Assembly: GCA_964604675.1 (NCBI GenBank)
Contig: CAZSAT010000023.1
Coordinates: 9,843 to 73,842, forward strand
Length of the DNA: 64,000 nucleotides
Reading direction: 5' to 3'
Source: CAZSAT01 sp964604675
GTDB taxonomy: Bacteria > Myxococcota_A > UBA796 > CAJQPC01
Translations under genes and position numbers: made by a program
The notes under the pieces: model-generated
The model's input: only the letters and a program-made list of their open reading frames with translations
Databases searched by the model: none
Told to the model about the DNA's origin: nothing
Part shown: positions 1-7,721 of the stretch, piece by piece
Position numbering within the stretch: the stretch's first letter is position 1
How the letters are laid out: every line of letters begins with the position of its first letter

Positions 1-555
1 CTGGTGCTCGGACCCGGCGACCGAGCCGAAGCGGAGTGGCTCGGTGGGGACTTCCTCGTCGAGGATCATCCCTACTCCCTGCACGGCGGAGAGGCCTACG
101 GCGAGGTGGCCGAGGTGCTGCTGGTCGAGGGAGCAGCGCTCGACGACGACGGCCTGGCCTGGCCCTTCCACGGCGAGGCGCCAACTCCGGATCCAGGGCG
201 AACCGACATCGTGTACGTCTTCTCGGGGGACGCCGGCGAGTGGTTCATCAACGGGGAGCAGTTCCCGGACGTGACCATCGAAGAGCTGATCCTCGGCGAC
301 GAGGTGGTCATCGAGGTGCGGAACCTGTCGCCGACTCGGCACCCCTTCCACCTGCACGGCCTGACCTTCGAGGTGCTCTCGAGCGCGGGCACGCCGCCCG
401 CCTGGCGGTCGCGCCAGGACACTGTCGACGTCGGCGTGCACGAGGCCGTGCGGCTGCTCGTGACAGCGAACAACCCCGGCGACTGGATGACCCACTGCCA
501 CATCCTTCCCCACGCGGAGCAGGGCATGATGACCGTCTTGCGCGTGGCCGAGTAG
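1..555 (+). CDS. Multicopper oxidase, C-terminal part (5' end outside window)
   Basis: Periplasmic/extracytoplasmic copper oxidase of the laccase/CueO type. The window opens inside the gene, so only the last ~184 codons are seen. Two of the four copper-binding motifs of the family are present: HPFHLHG at about residues 115-121 and HCHILPH followed by two methionines near the C-terminus (the H-C-H-x3-H-x4-M block that supplies the type 1 and type 3 ligands). The protein ends within about 15 residues of this block, as is normal. The N-terminal cupredoxin domains and signal peptide cannot be judged. It lies upstream of a CDCC-motif propeller protein and a Rieske lipoprotein on the same strand, which suggests a small periplasmic redox/copper locus. 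The substrate is unknown. Confidence 0.9.
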   Translation: MVLGPGDRAEAEWLGGDFLVEDHPYSLHGGEAYGEVAEVLLVEGAALDDDGLAWPFHGEAPTPDPGRTDIVYVFSGDAGEWFINGEQFPDVTIEELILGDEVVIEVRNLSPTRHPFHLHGLTFEVLSSAGTPPAWRSRQDTVDVGVHEAVRLLVTANNPGDWMTHCHILPHAEQGMMTVLRVAE

Positions 556-681
556 CGTGCGTTCGGCCGGTAAGCGCTCCTTGACGCGGGCCCGAGGGGG
601 GCCCCCGTGGTACGGGCAGCACGCCCAGCGGCGCTCCTCCCCGCGCGCTTGGTTCAAGCGATCGTCTCCATCGGAGTCACC

Positions 682-1800
682 ATGCTGACCTTGCACCTCC
701 TGGCGGTCCAGGCAGCCCCCGTCCGACTGGAGCTGCCGTCAGGTCCATCCGCCATGGCCCCCTCCTGGGCGGTCGACGGCGGCCGCCTCTGGCTGAGCTG
801 GATCGAGCCGGGCGAGGAGGGTGGCCGGCTGCGCCTTGCGAGCTTCGATGGTCGCGGTTTCGGCGAGCCCGTGACGGTGGTCGATCGGCAGGATCTGCTG
901 ACGAACTGGGCCGACTTCCCCAGCTTTGCCCGGGGAGGCGACGGACAACTCTACGGCTGGTATCCGAAGCTGATCGACCCCGCGACGTACGCCTACGACG
1001 CGGTCCTGCTTCGCTCGCCCGACGGCCTGTCGTGGACGGAACTCGGGCCCCTCCATGCCGATGGCGTCCCGGCAGAGCACGGCTTCGTCTCGCTCGTGGC
1101 AGCCCCCGAGGGCGTGCGCGCCTGGTGGCTCGACGGCCGCGAGGTCTCCGGCGGCGGTGCCACGGCGCTGCGGACCAGGCTCGGCAACGGCCCCGAGGAG
1201 GTTGCCGATCCGAGGGTCTGCGACTGCTGCGGAACGGCAGCCGTGGAAGGTCTGGTGTTGTACCGGGACCGTTCCGACGAGGAGATCCGCGACGTCGCCT
1301 GGGCCGCGCCCGGCGACGGTGGATGGTCGGGGGCCCCGCTCGCAGGGCAGGGTTGGACCATCGCCGGCTGTCCGGTGAACGGCCCCGCGCTGGCCGAAGG
1401 GCCCTCCGGCTACGCCGCAGCCTGGTACACGCAAGCCGAGGCCCCGACGGTGTGGAGCGCCATCGGCCCTGACCCAGCCACGTGGACTCCGGTGCTGGTC
1501 GACTCGGAGACCAGAGGACGACGCCCATTGGGCCGCGTCGATGTCGCCTGGAAGGGCGATCGAGCAGTCGTCGCGTGGCTCCGCGAAGAGGGTGATCAGG
1601 CGGTGGTCCTCGTTCGGACCCTGTCGACCGCCACTGGACTCGGCCCCGAAGTGGAGGTGGGGCGCACGGCCGCCAACCGTTCCGCTGGGTTTCCTCGACT
1701 GGCCCTGCTGGGAGAGCATGTGTTCCTGGCGTGGACGGACGTGCAAGGCGACGAGGTGTCGCTGGCGCTCGCCCGTCTGGAACTCGACGAGCTCGACTGA
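682..1800 (+). CDS. Secreted beta-propeller (sialidase/BNR-like) protein with CDCC motif
   Basis: Function not known. About 372 residues with repeated Trp/Gly-rich strands (for example 'LWLSWIEPG', 'VVAWLREEG', 'VFLAWTDV'), the pattern of sialidase-fold/BNR propellers. A cysteine cluster VCDCCGTA sits mid-protein; it could bind a metal or haem, and the multicopper oxidase just upstream makes copper plausible (inference). No sialidase arginine triad is evident, so enzyme activity is not claimed. The start at ATG 682 is preceded by GGAG at 5 nt. A GTG at 607 with a GAGGGG box would add 25 residues and give a longer Sec signal ending before 'APVRLEL', so the start is uncertain. The gene ends 12 nt before the Rieske gene. 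Confidence 0.75.
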   Translation: MLTLHLLAVQAAPVRLELPSGPSAMAPSWAVDGGRLWLSWIEPGEEGGRLRLASFDGRGFGEPVTVVDRQDLLTNWADFPSFARGGDGQLYGWYPKLIDPATYAYDAVLLRSPDGLSWTELGPLHADGVPAEHGFVSLVAAPEGVRAWWLDGREVSGGGATALRTRLGNGPEEVADPRVCDCCGTAAVEGLVLYRDRSDEEIRDVAWAAPGDGGWSGAPLAGQGWTIAGCPVNGPALAEGPSGYAAAWYTQAEAPTVWSAIGPDPATWTPVLVDSETRGRRPLGRVDVAWKGDRAVVAWLREEGDQAVVLVRTLSTATGLGPEVEVGRTAANRSAGFPRLALLGEHVFLAWTDVQGDEVSLALARLELDELD

Positions 1801-1812
1801 GCGGAGGACGAC

Positions 1813-2316
1813 ATGAAGAAGGACCCCTCACGCCGCATGACGTGTGCGCGGATGGCTGCGCTGGTCACCCTCACCGGGTGCGGGCGGCGTCGGCGCGACG
1901 AGACCCCCGAGCAGGACGAGGACGACACGGGCTTCGGCGCCCCCATCACCGAGGGGGACACGGGCGGTCGCGCCGACACGGGAGGGGCTTCGACCGAGAT
2001 CTTCTTCTCCTACGCCGACCACCCGGGTCTCAGCGAGCCGGACGGCTGGGCACTCGGGCACAACTCCACGGGGCTCGAGGTGCTGCTCCACAACGACCCT
2101 GACCAGGGGCTCTTCGCGAACTTTGGACTCTGCACGCACGAGTGGTGCCCCACCGAGTTCGATGCGAAGCTTCTGGAGCATGTGTGCGAGTGCCACGGTT
2201 CGCGCTTCGATCTGCACGGCGACGTGGTCATCGGCCCTGCGGCGACGCCGCTCACGCGGCCGGAGATCCGGGTCACGAAGGACGGCGTGTACGTCGAGCT
2301 CGGTTCCTGGGCCTGA
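1813..2316 (+). CDS. Rieske-type [2Fe-2S] lipoprotein
   Basis: Predicted lipoprotein of 167 residues with a Rieske iron-sulfur domain. The N-terminus is basic, followed by a short hydrophobic run and a lipobox-like LTGC at about residues 20-23, then an acidic, Gly/Thr-rich linker with 'DTG' repeats typical of this genome. The cluster ligands are visible as CTHEWC (about residues 108-113) and CECHGSRF (about 132-139), matching C-x-H...C-x2-H of Rieske ferredoxins. The usual bridging disulfide cysteines of high-potential Rieske proteins also appear to be present. It probably passes electrons in the periplasm, perhaps with the upstream multicopper oxidase or the diheme lipoprotein downstream; the partner is inferred only from location. 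Confidence 0.85.
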   Translation: MKKDPSRRMTCARMAALVTLTGCGRRRRDETPEQDEDDTGFGAPITEGDTGGRADTGGASTEIFFSYADHPGLSEPDGWALGHNSTGLEVLLHNDPDQGLFANFGLCTHEWCPTEFDAKLLEHVCECHGSRFDLHGDVVIGPAATPLTRPEIRVTKDGVYVELGSWA

Positions 2317-2392
2317 GCGTCGAGCGCGTCGACCACGGGTCGCACCTCGGTCGTCGACACCAGCGAGCAGAGCGTGGAGCCGACCTCGCCGC

Positions 2393-2824
2393 TCAGTGCT
2401 GGTAGGAGGGGTCGTCATCCCCGAAGGTCACGCGCAACCACGCCGAGACGTCTGCCAGCTCCTGACCTCCGTACCCACTCGACGCCATGCTCTCGGAGCC
2501 GGCGACGATCACGAACATCAGCGCCTCGTCGGTGTGCCCGGGGACGTGCGGCCTCGTGGTCGAGATCGACGTCGCCATTGACGATCCAACTGACCGCGCC
2601 TTCGTCGTTGGCGTAGCCGTCGAGCTTGTGACCTCCAGGGCATGGGCCCGGAAGTAGCCGTCGTAGGTCCAGACGCTCGTCTCGGTGCCGTCCAGGATCT
2701 CGAGGTCGACCTCCGTGGCGGTCATCGACTGTTGGGTGACGGCCTCAGCCGGATCCTCGCCCGGCGCGTCGTAGAGATCCCAGTGGTTGGTTGTCGCCAC
2801 CTCGGTGGCGGTGCAAGCGGGCAA
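2393..2824 (-). pseudogene. Decayed lipoprotein-like gene with two compensating frameshifts
   Basis: Not recognised. Codon use (G/C at third positions) shows coding sequence, but no single frame carries it. It reads well from a TTG near 2824 ('LPACTATE', lipobox-like) to about 2637. It then continues best in another frame ('GHKLDGYANDEGAVSWIVNG') to about 2540, and returns to the first frame ('GHTDEALMFVIVAG') to a TGA at 2393. Upstream in the first frame, a hydrophobic 'WLAVLLVEPP' stretch is cut off by a TGA. This looks like a small lipoprotein gene with lesions, or a stretch with indel errors in the sequence. It lies between two periplasmic redox lipoprotein genes. A bona fide gene using one continuous frame is the alternative, but is less likely. 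Confidence 0.45.
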
Positions 2825-2976
2825 GAAGTGCGGTCACGGTGGCTCCACGAGAAGCACCGCCAGCCAACGGCACGCTTGCACGGGCGGCTACATGGCGCCA
2901 ACCCTGTCGACCGGGGGCGACACGCACCGAGGCTGCGCGACCCCAGCGTCGGGCGTCCACGCACCAGAGGGCGTCC

Positions 2977-3990
2977 TCAGAGGCAGTCGAGGTAGGCCGC
3001 GATGAAGTCGGCGTGGTCCTGCAAGGTCTCGTCGTGCGCGTCGGCGAACTTGTTGCCGCCGCCGTGGTAGATGCCCGTGCTCTCGCCGAGCACGGTCGAG
3101 GCGCTGACGCCCTCGGCGAGGGGCTTGGTGAGGAAGCTCGATGCGGTGGGGTTCGTGGTGTCGATGCCCCCCATGCCGATGACGTTGTACATCGTCAGCA
3201 GGCTCGATTCGGCCTCGTCCCCCGTCCAGGCATAGAAGGGGGTGCCCGGGTACTTCTCAGCCAGGTCTCCGCCTTCGTAGTGGCACGACCAGCAGCGGCC
3301 GTGCCAGGCCCAGACCTTCTGCTCGAACAGCGCGGCCAGCGCGTCTTCGCTGCAGCCACCGACCGGTGACTCGACGTCCGGCATCTCGTCGTCGTCGCCG
3401 CCCGCCTCACAGGCGTCGTCGATGTCGCCACAGACCACGTCGTGGCACTCCGCCGACCAGGTGATCCACTCATGGAATCCCTCATACTCTGCCTCGATGA
3501 CGTCCTCGGTGATGAGATCGCTGTCCGGTTCGGCCTGCAGGATCTGGGCGAGCACGGCACTGGCCTCGGGGTCATCGAGGTCGACCACGCCCTGCTCGAT
3601 CATGCAGGCCATGGACTCGCAGGGGGTGTCCTGCACATAGAGCGACAGGTCCACGCCGCTGACGTGGCATTGGTTGCAGGTGGAGGGGTGCTCGTCGGTG
3701 AGCAGGGGCTCGACGTAGCGCTCGTAGAGCTCGAGCTGCCCGTCGGCGGTGCACTCGGCATAGAGCGCGGCGTCGTCGCTGGCGCTGTCGCCCGTGTCCC
3801 CGACAGGACCGCCCGTGTCGCTCACGGCCGTCTCGCAGTCCGGGCTCCCAGCGCAGCCCTCGTCGTCGCAGTCGAAGTCCCCGTCGCGGTCGTTGTCGGC
3901 GGCGTCGGCGCACTCGCCAGCGGCGTCGCCCTCGTAGTCGGATGCGATCGGCGTGGGAGAGCAGGCGAGAAGCAGGCAGAGCATCCGCAT
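2977..3990 (-). CDS. Two-haem c-type cytochrome-like lipoprotein
   Basis: Predicted exported lipoprotein of 337 residues. The N-terminus MRMLCLLLACSP has a lipobox-like LLAC, followed by an acidic Asp-rich low-complexity linker with 'DxDxDxDCDDEGC' calcium-motif flavour and 'DTGG...DTGDS' segments. Two CxxCH haem c attachment motifs are present: CNQCH at about residue 105 and CWSCH at about 234. Each lies in a block with cytochrome-c-like features, so the protein may hold two haems. Several other cysteines could form disulfides. It is convergent with the Rieske gene. Role probably periplasmic electron transfer; substrate unknown. Similar 'DTG' cytochrome-like lipoproteins are common in Myxococcota (known from the group), and the family assignment here is by motif only. 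Confidence 0.75.
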   Translation of the reverse strand: MRMLCLLLACSPTPIASDYEGDAAGECADAADNDRDGDFDCDDEGCAGSPDCETAVSDTGGPVGDTGDSASDDAALYAECTADGQLELYERYVEPLLTDEHPSTCNQCHVSGVDLSLYVQDTPCESMACMIEQGVVDLDDPEASAVLAQILQAEPDSDLITEDVIEAEYEGFHEWITWSAECHDVVCGDIDDACEAGGDDDEMPDVESPVGGCSEDALAALFEQKVWAWHGRCWSCHYEGGDLAEKYPGTPFYAWTGDEAESSLLTMYNVIGMGGIDTTNPTASSFLTKPLAEGVSASTVLGESTGIYHGGGNKFADAHDETLQDHADFIAAYLDCL

Positions 3991-4039
3991 AGCCTACCTT
4001 CTCCTGCGCGATGCCGTCCCATCGACGAGCGGCGCAAGG

Positions 4040-4114
4040 TGACCCCAACGGGATTCGAACCCGTGTTGCCGGGATGAAAACCCGGTGTCCTGGACCTGAC
4101 TAGACGATGGGGTC
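4040..4114 (-). tRNA. tRNA-Glu (anticodon UUC)
   Basis: Read on the minus strand, the 75-nt segment folds as a cloverleaf. The acceptor is GACCCCA paired with TGGGGTC plus discriminator A. The anticodon stem is CCGGG/CCCGG with loop TTTTCAT (anticodon TTC), and the T-arm is ACGGG TTCGAAT CCCGT. The 3' CCA is not encoded. It sits 26 nt after the tRNA-Lys gene on the same strand, downstream of purA. Confidence 0.95.
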
Positions 4115-4140
4115 TGAAGGAGCGCGCCGAGGGGACGGGG

Positions 4141-4213
4141 TGGGCCGCACAGGGCTCGAACCTGTGACCCTCGGCTTAAAAGGCCGGTGCTCTGCCAACT
4201 GAGCTAGCGGCCC
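4141..4213 (-). tRNA. tRNA-Lys (anticodon UUU)
   Basis: On the minus strand the acceptor GGGCCGC pairs with GCGGCCC plus discriminator A. The D-arm is GCTC/GAGC, the anticodon loop is CTTTTAA (anticodon TTT) and the T-arm is ACAGG TTCGAGC CCTGT. The first anticodon-stem pair is a C-A mismatch (CCGGC versus GCCGA). No encoded CCA. It follows purA by 17 nt and is probably co-transcribed with tRNA-Glu. Confidence 0.95.
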
Positions 4214-4230
4214 CGAAGTCCTGATAACAA

Positions 4231-5508
4231 CTAGGCGAACGGGGGCGCCAGTGGAAGGGTGGCCTCGCGGCCTGGGCCCACGCTCAGCATGCCAACTCGC
4301 GCGCCGACCAGCTGCTCGATCCGAGCGATGTAGCTGCGACATGCTGCCGGCAGCTCTTCGACCGTTCGACAGGCCGAGATGTCCTCGGACCAGCCCGGAA
4401 CGCGTTCGTAGATCGGCGTGGCGCGATCCAATCCCGCTGCCGCACCGACCATGGCACCGCCCTCGTACCCCGTGCAGATCTTGAGCTCTTCCAGCCCGCT
4501 GAGGACGTCCAGCTTGGTGAGGGCCAGCTCCGTGACCCCGTTGACGTACACCGCGTGCCGCACGAGCACCGCGTCGAACCACCCGCAGCGACGCGGACGT
4601 CCGGTGGTCGCGCCGAACTCGGCGCCGACGCTGCGGAGCTGCTCGCCCAGGGGGTCGTTCAGCTCGGTGGGGAACGGTCCGCTCCCCACGCGCGTGGTGT
4701 ACGCCTTCGCCACCCCGACGACCTCGTGGATGTGTGTAGGACCGAGCCCCGACCCCGCGCACGCCGCGCCGGCCACCGTGTTGGAGCTGGTGACAAAGGG
4801 GTAGGATCCGTGATCGACGTCCAGGAAGGTGCCCTGGGCACCCTCGAAGAGGATCTCGGTCCCCGCGTCCACCGCGTCGTGCAACAGAGCAACCGAGTCG
4901 ACGGCGTAGCGGGCCAGGCGCTCCGCCACGGGGGTGTAGTCGTCGACGATGTCGTCCACGGTGAGTGCTTCACCGCCATACCAGTCGACGATCATCCGGT
5001 TCTTGTCGGGCAACACCTCCTCGAGCCGAGCCCGGAATCGCTCGGGATGGATCAGCTCGGCGAAGCGGATGCCGCGGCGACCGACCTTGTCTTCGTAGGT
5101 CGGACCGATTCCCTTGCCAGTCGTGCCGATGGCGCCCTCTCCGCGCGCCACCTCTCGCAGCCGGTCGAGCTCGCGGTGGTACGGCAGGATCACGTGCGCG
5201 CCCAACGAGATCACCAGCTGAGTAGGAGTCACCGGACGACCTCGGGCAGCGAGCGCGTCGAGCTCGGCGAGCAACACGAGCGGATCGAGCACCACGCCGT
5301 TGCCGATGAGGCAACGGGTGTCCGGGTTGAGGATGCCGGACGGCACCAGGTGGAGCACCACCTTCTCGCCATCCACGACCAGGGTGTGACCGGCGTTGTT
5401 CCCACCCTGGAAGCGCACGACCATGCCGGCGCGACGTGCCAGCACGTCGACAATCTTGCCCTTCCCTTCGTCGCCCCACTGGGTTCCGACGACAACGCGG
5501 TTCGGCAT
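4231..5508 (-). CDS. purA: Adenylosuccinate synthetase
   Basis: Cytosolic enzyme joining IMP and aspartate with GTP to give adenylosuccinate, the first step from IMP to AMP. 425 residues, the usual length. The N-terminal GTP/IMP loop is VVVGTQWGDEGKGKIVD (residues 4-20) with catalytic Asp14-type and His42-type residues in 'GNNAGHTLVV'. Further family blocks are 'GTTGKGIGPTYEDK', 'FEGAQGTFLDVDHGSYPFVTSSN' (in pieces) and 'TTGRPRRCGWFD'. The ATG at 5508 is chosen because AGGAGGT lies 5 nt upstream; a longer open frame has no conserved extension. It is 35 nt downstream of the J-domain gene on the same strand, with tRNA-Lys/Glu just after. Confidence 0.97.
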   Translation of the reverse strand: MPNRVVVGTQWGDEGKGKIVDVLARRAGMVVRFQGGNNAGHTLVVDGEKVVLHLVPSGILNPDTRCLIGNGVVLDPLVLLAELDALAARGRPVTPTQLVISLGAHVILPYHRELDRLREVARGEGAIGTTGKGIGPTYEDKVGRRGIRFAELIHPERFRARLEEVLPDKNRMIVDWYGGEALTVDDIVDDYTPVAERLARYAVDSVALLHDAVDAGTEILFEGAQGTFLDVDHGSYPFVTSSNTVAGAACAGSGLGPTHIHEVVGVAKAYTTRVGSGPFPTELNDPLGEQLRSVGAEFGATTGRPRRCGWFDAVLVRHAVYVNGVTELALTKLDVLSGLEELKICTGYEGGAMVGAAAGLDRATPIYERVPGWSEDISACRTVEELPAACRSYIARIEQLVGARVGMLSVGPGREATLPLAPPFA

Positions 5509-5543
5509 GGGACCTCCTGGCCGCCGCGCCATAACCCTCCAGC

Positions 5544-6710
<1,167 letters not shown>

Positions 6711-6770
6711 CCACCCACGCTTGCTCTGCCCCTCGGAGCATACCGCGAGCGATGACCGTTCAACGCACGC

Positions 6771-7646
6771 TCAGTCCTCGTTCCCCCGTGGGTGGGCGCT
6801 CGCGTGCACCGCGAGCAGCCGCTCTGCGCTCACGTGCGCGTAGCGCTGCGTCGTCGAGAGGGACGCATGGCCAAGCTGTTCCTGGATAGCGCGCAGATCG
6901 GCTCCCCCTGCGAGCAAGTGGGTTGCACAGCTGTGGCGGAGGGCGTGCGGATGCACGCCGGCCACGCCATTGACCCGGCCGGCTTCGCGGGCGATCCGGT
7001 GGAGACTTCGGACTCCGAGCCTGGTACGCCAACGGTTCAGGAACAGGGCTTGCTCTGCCGATTCGCCTCGGGCCTCGAGCCAGACCTGAAGCGCCTCGGC
7101 TGCCGGGTTTCCGAAGGGGACCTTGCGCTGTTTGCGCCGCTTTCCATGGCGTACGAGCACCAGGCGGTCGGCGAGATCCACGTCGTCCAGGTCGAGCCCG
7201 GCCAGCTCGGACACCCGGAGTCCCGCTCCGTAGGCGAGCTCCAGCGCCGCGCGGTTCCTGAGGGCAAACCAACCGCGCTGCGGTGGGCGCTCGACCACGC
7301 GAGCGCTCTCCTCGACCTGCAGGACGCGAACGACCCGGTGTGGGACCCGCGGGCCACGGAGCCGCTCCGCCGGAGAGGCCTCGAGCATGCCGCTGGAGAC
7401 CGCCCATCGGTAGTAGGTCCGGTAGGCGGCGATGCGGCGCCGGGTGGTGGCCGGAGCGCCTCGGGGCAGCGACGCGAGGTGCGCGCGAAGCTGGCCAGTC
7501 GTCGCGTCCAGCCGGTCGACGCCCCGCTCCTCGAGCCACGTCGACAGCACCTCGAGCTCGTGGGAATAGGCTCGCAGCGTGTGCGCACTCGCCCCGCGCT
7601 CGGCGCGCAAGAAGGTCAGGAAACCGACGATGTCGCCCGTGCTCAC
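6771..7646 (-). CDS. Tyrosine recombinase, XerC/XerD family
   Basis: Site-specific recombinase, most likely acting on the chromosome-dimer resolution site with a partner. 291 residues, usual XerC/D length. The N-terminal SAM-like DNA-binding domain spans about 1-85 ('TFLRAERGASAHTLRAYSHEL'). The catalytic domain shows Arg in 'GAGLRVSELAGL', Lys in 'VRHGKRRKQRKVPF', the 'HPHALRHSCATHLL' box (HxLRH), a second His in 'QLGHASL' and nucleophile Tyr in 'TTQRYAHV'. A GTG start at 7646 is used; a TATACT lies 7 nt before it. It is divergent from topA (75-bp gap), a pairing also seen in other bacteria. XerC versus XerD cannot be settled by eye. Confidence 0.93.
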   Translation of the reverse strand: MSTGDIVGFLTFLRAERGASAHTLRAYSHELEVLSTWLEERGVDRLDATTGQLRAHLASLPRGAPATTRRRIAAYRTYYRWAVSSGMLEASPAERLRGPRVPHRVVRVLQVEESARVVERPPQRGWFALRNRAALELAYGAGLRVSELAGLDLDDVDLADRLVLVRHGKRRKQRKVPFGNPAAEALQVWLEARGESAEQALFLNRWRTRLGVRSLHRIAREAGRVNGVAGVHPHALRHSCATHLLAGGADLRAIQEQLGHASLSTTQRYAHVSAERLLAVHASAHPRGNED

Positions 7647-7721
7647 GACGACAAGTATAGGTCGCGGACCTTGCCGCGACGCGCGGAGTTGCCTAAGAAC
7701 GCGCTCCACCCCCGGAGCACC

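Noticed and set aside
607..681. Longer start (GTG 607) for the CDCC propeller
   Set aside because: Codon use in the 25 extra codons is unlike the body of the gene, although it would make a good signal peptide; left as an alternative.
2825..2976. Separate small gene upstream of the decayed lipoprotein gene
   Set aside because: Frames are interrupted and codon use is poor.
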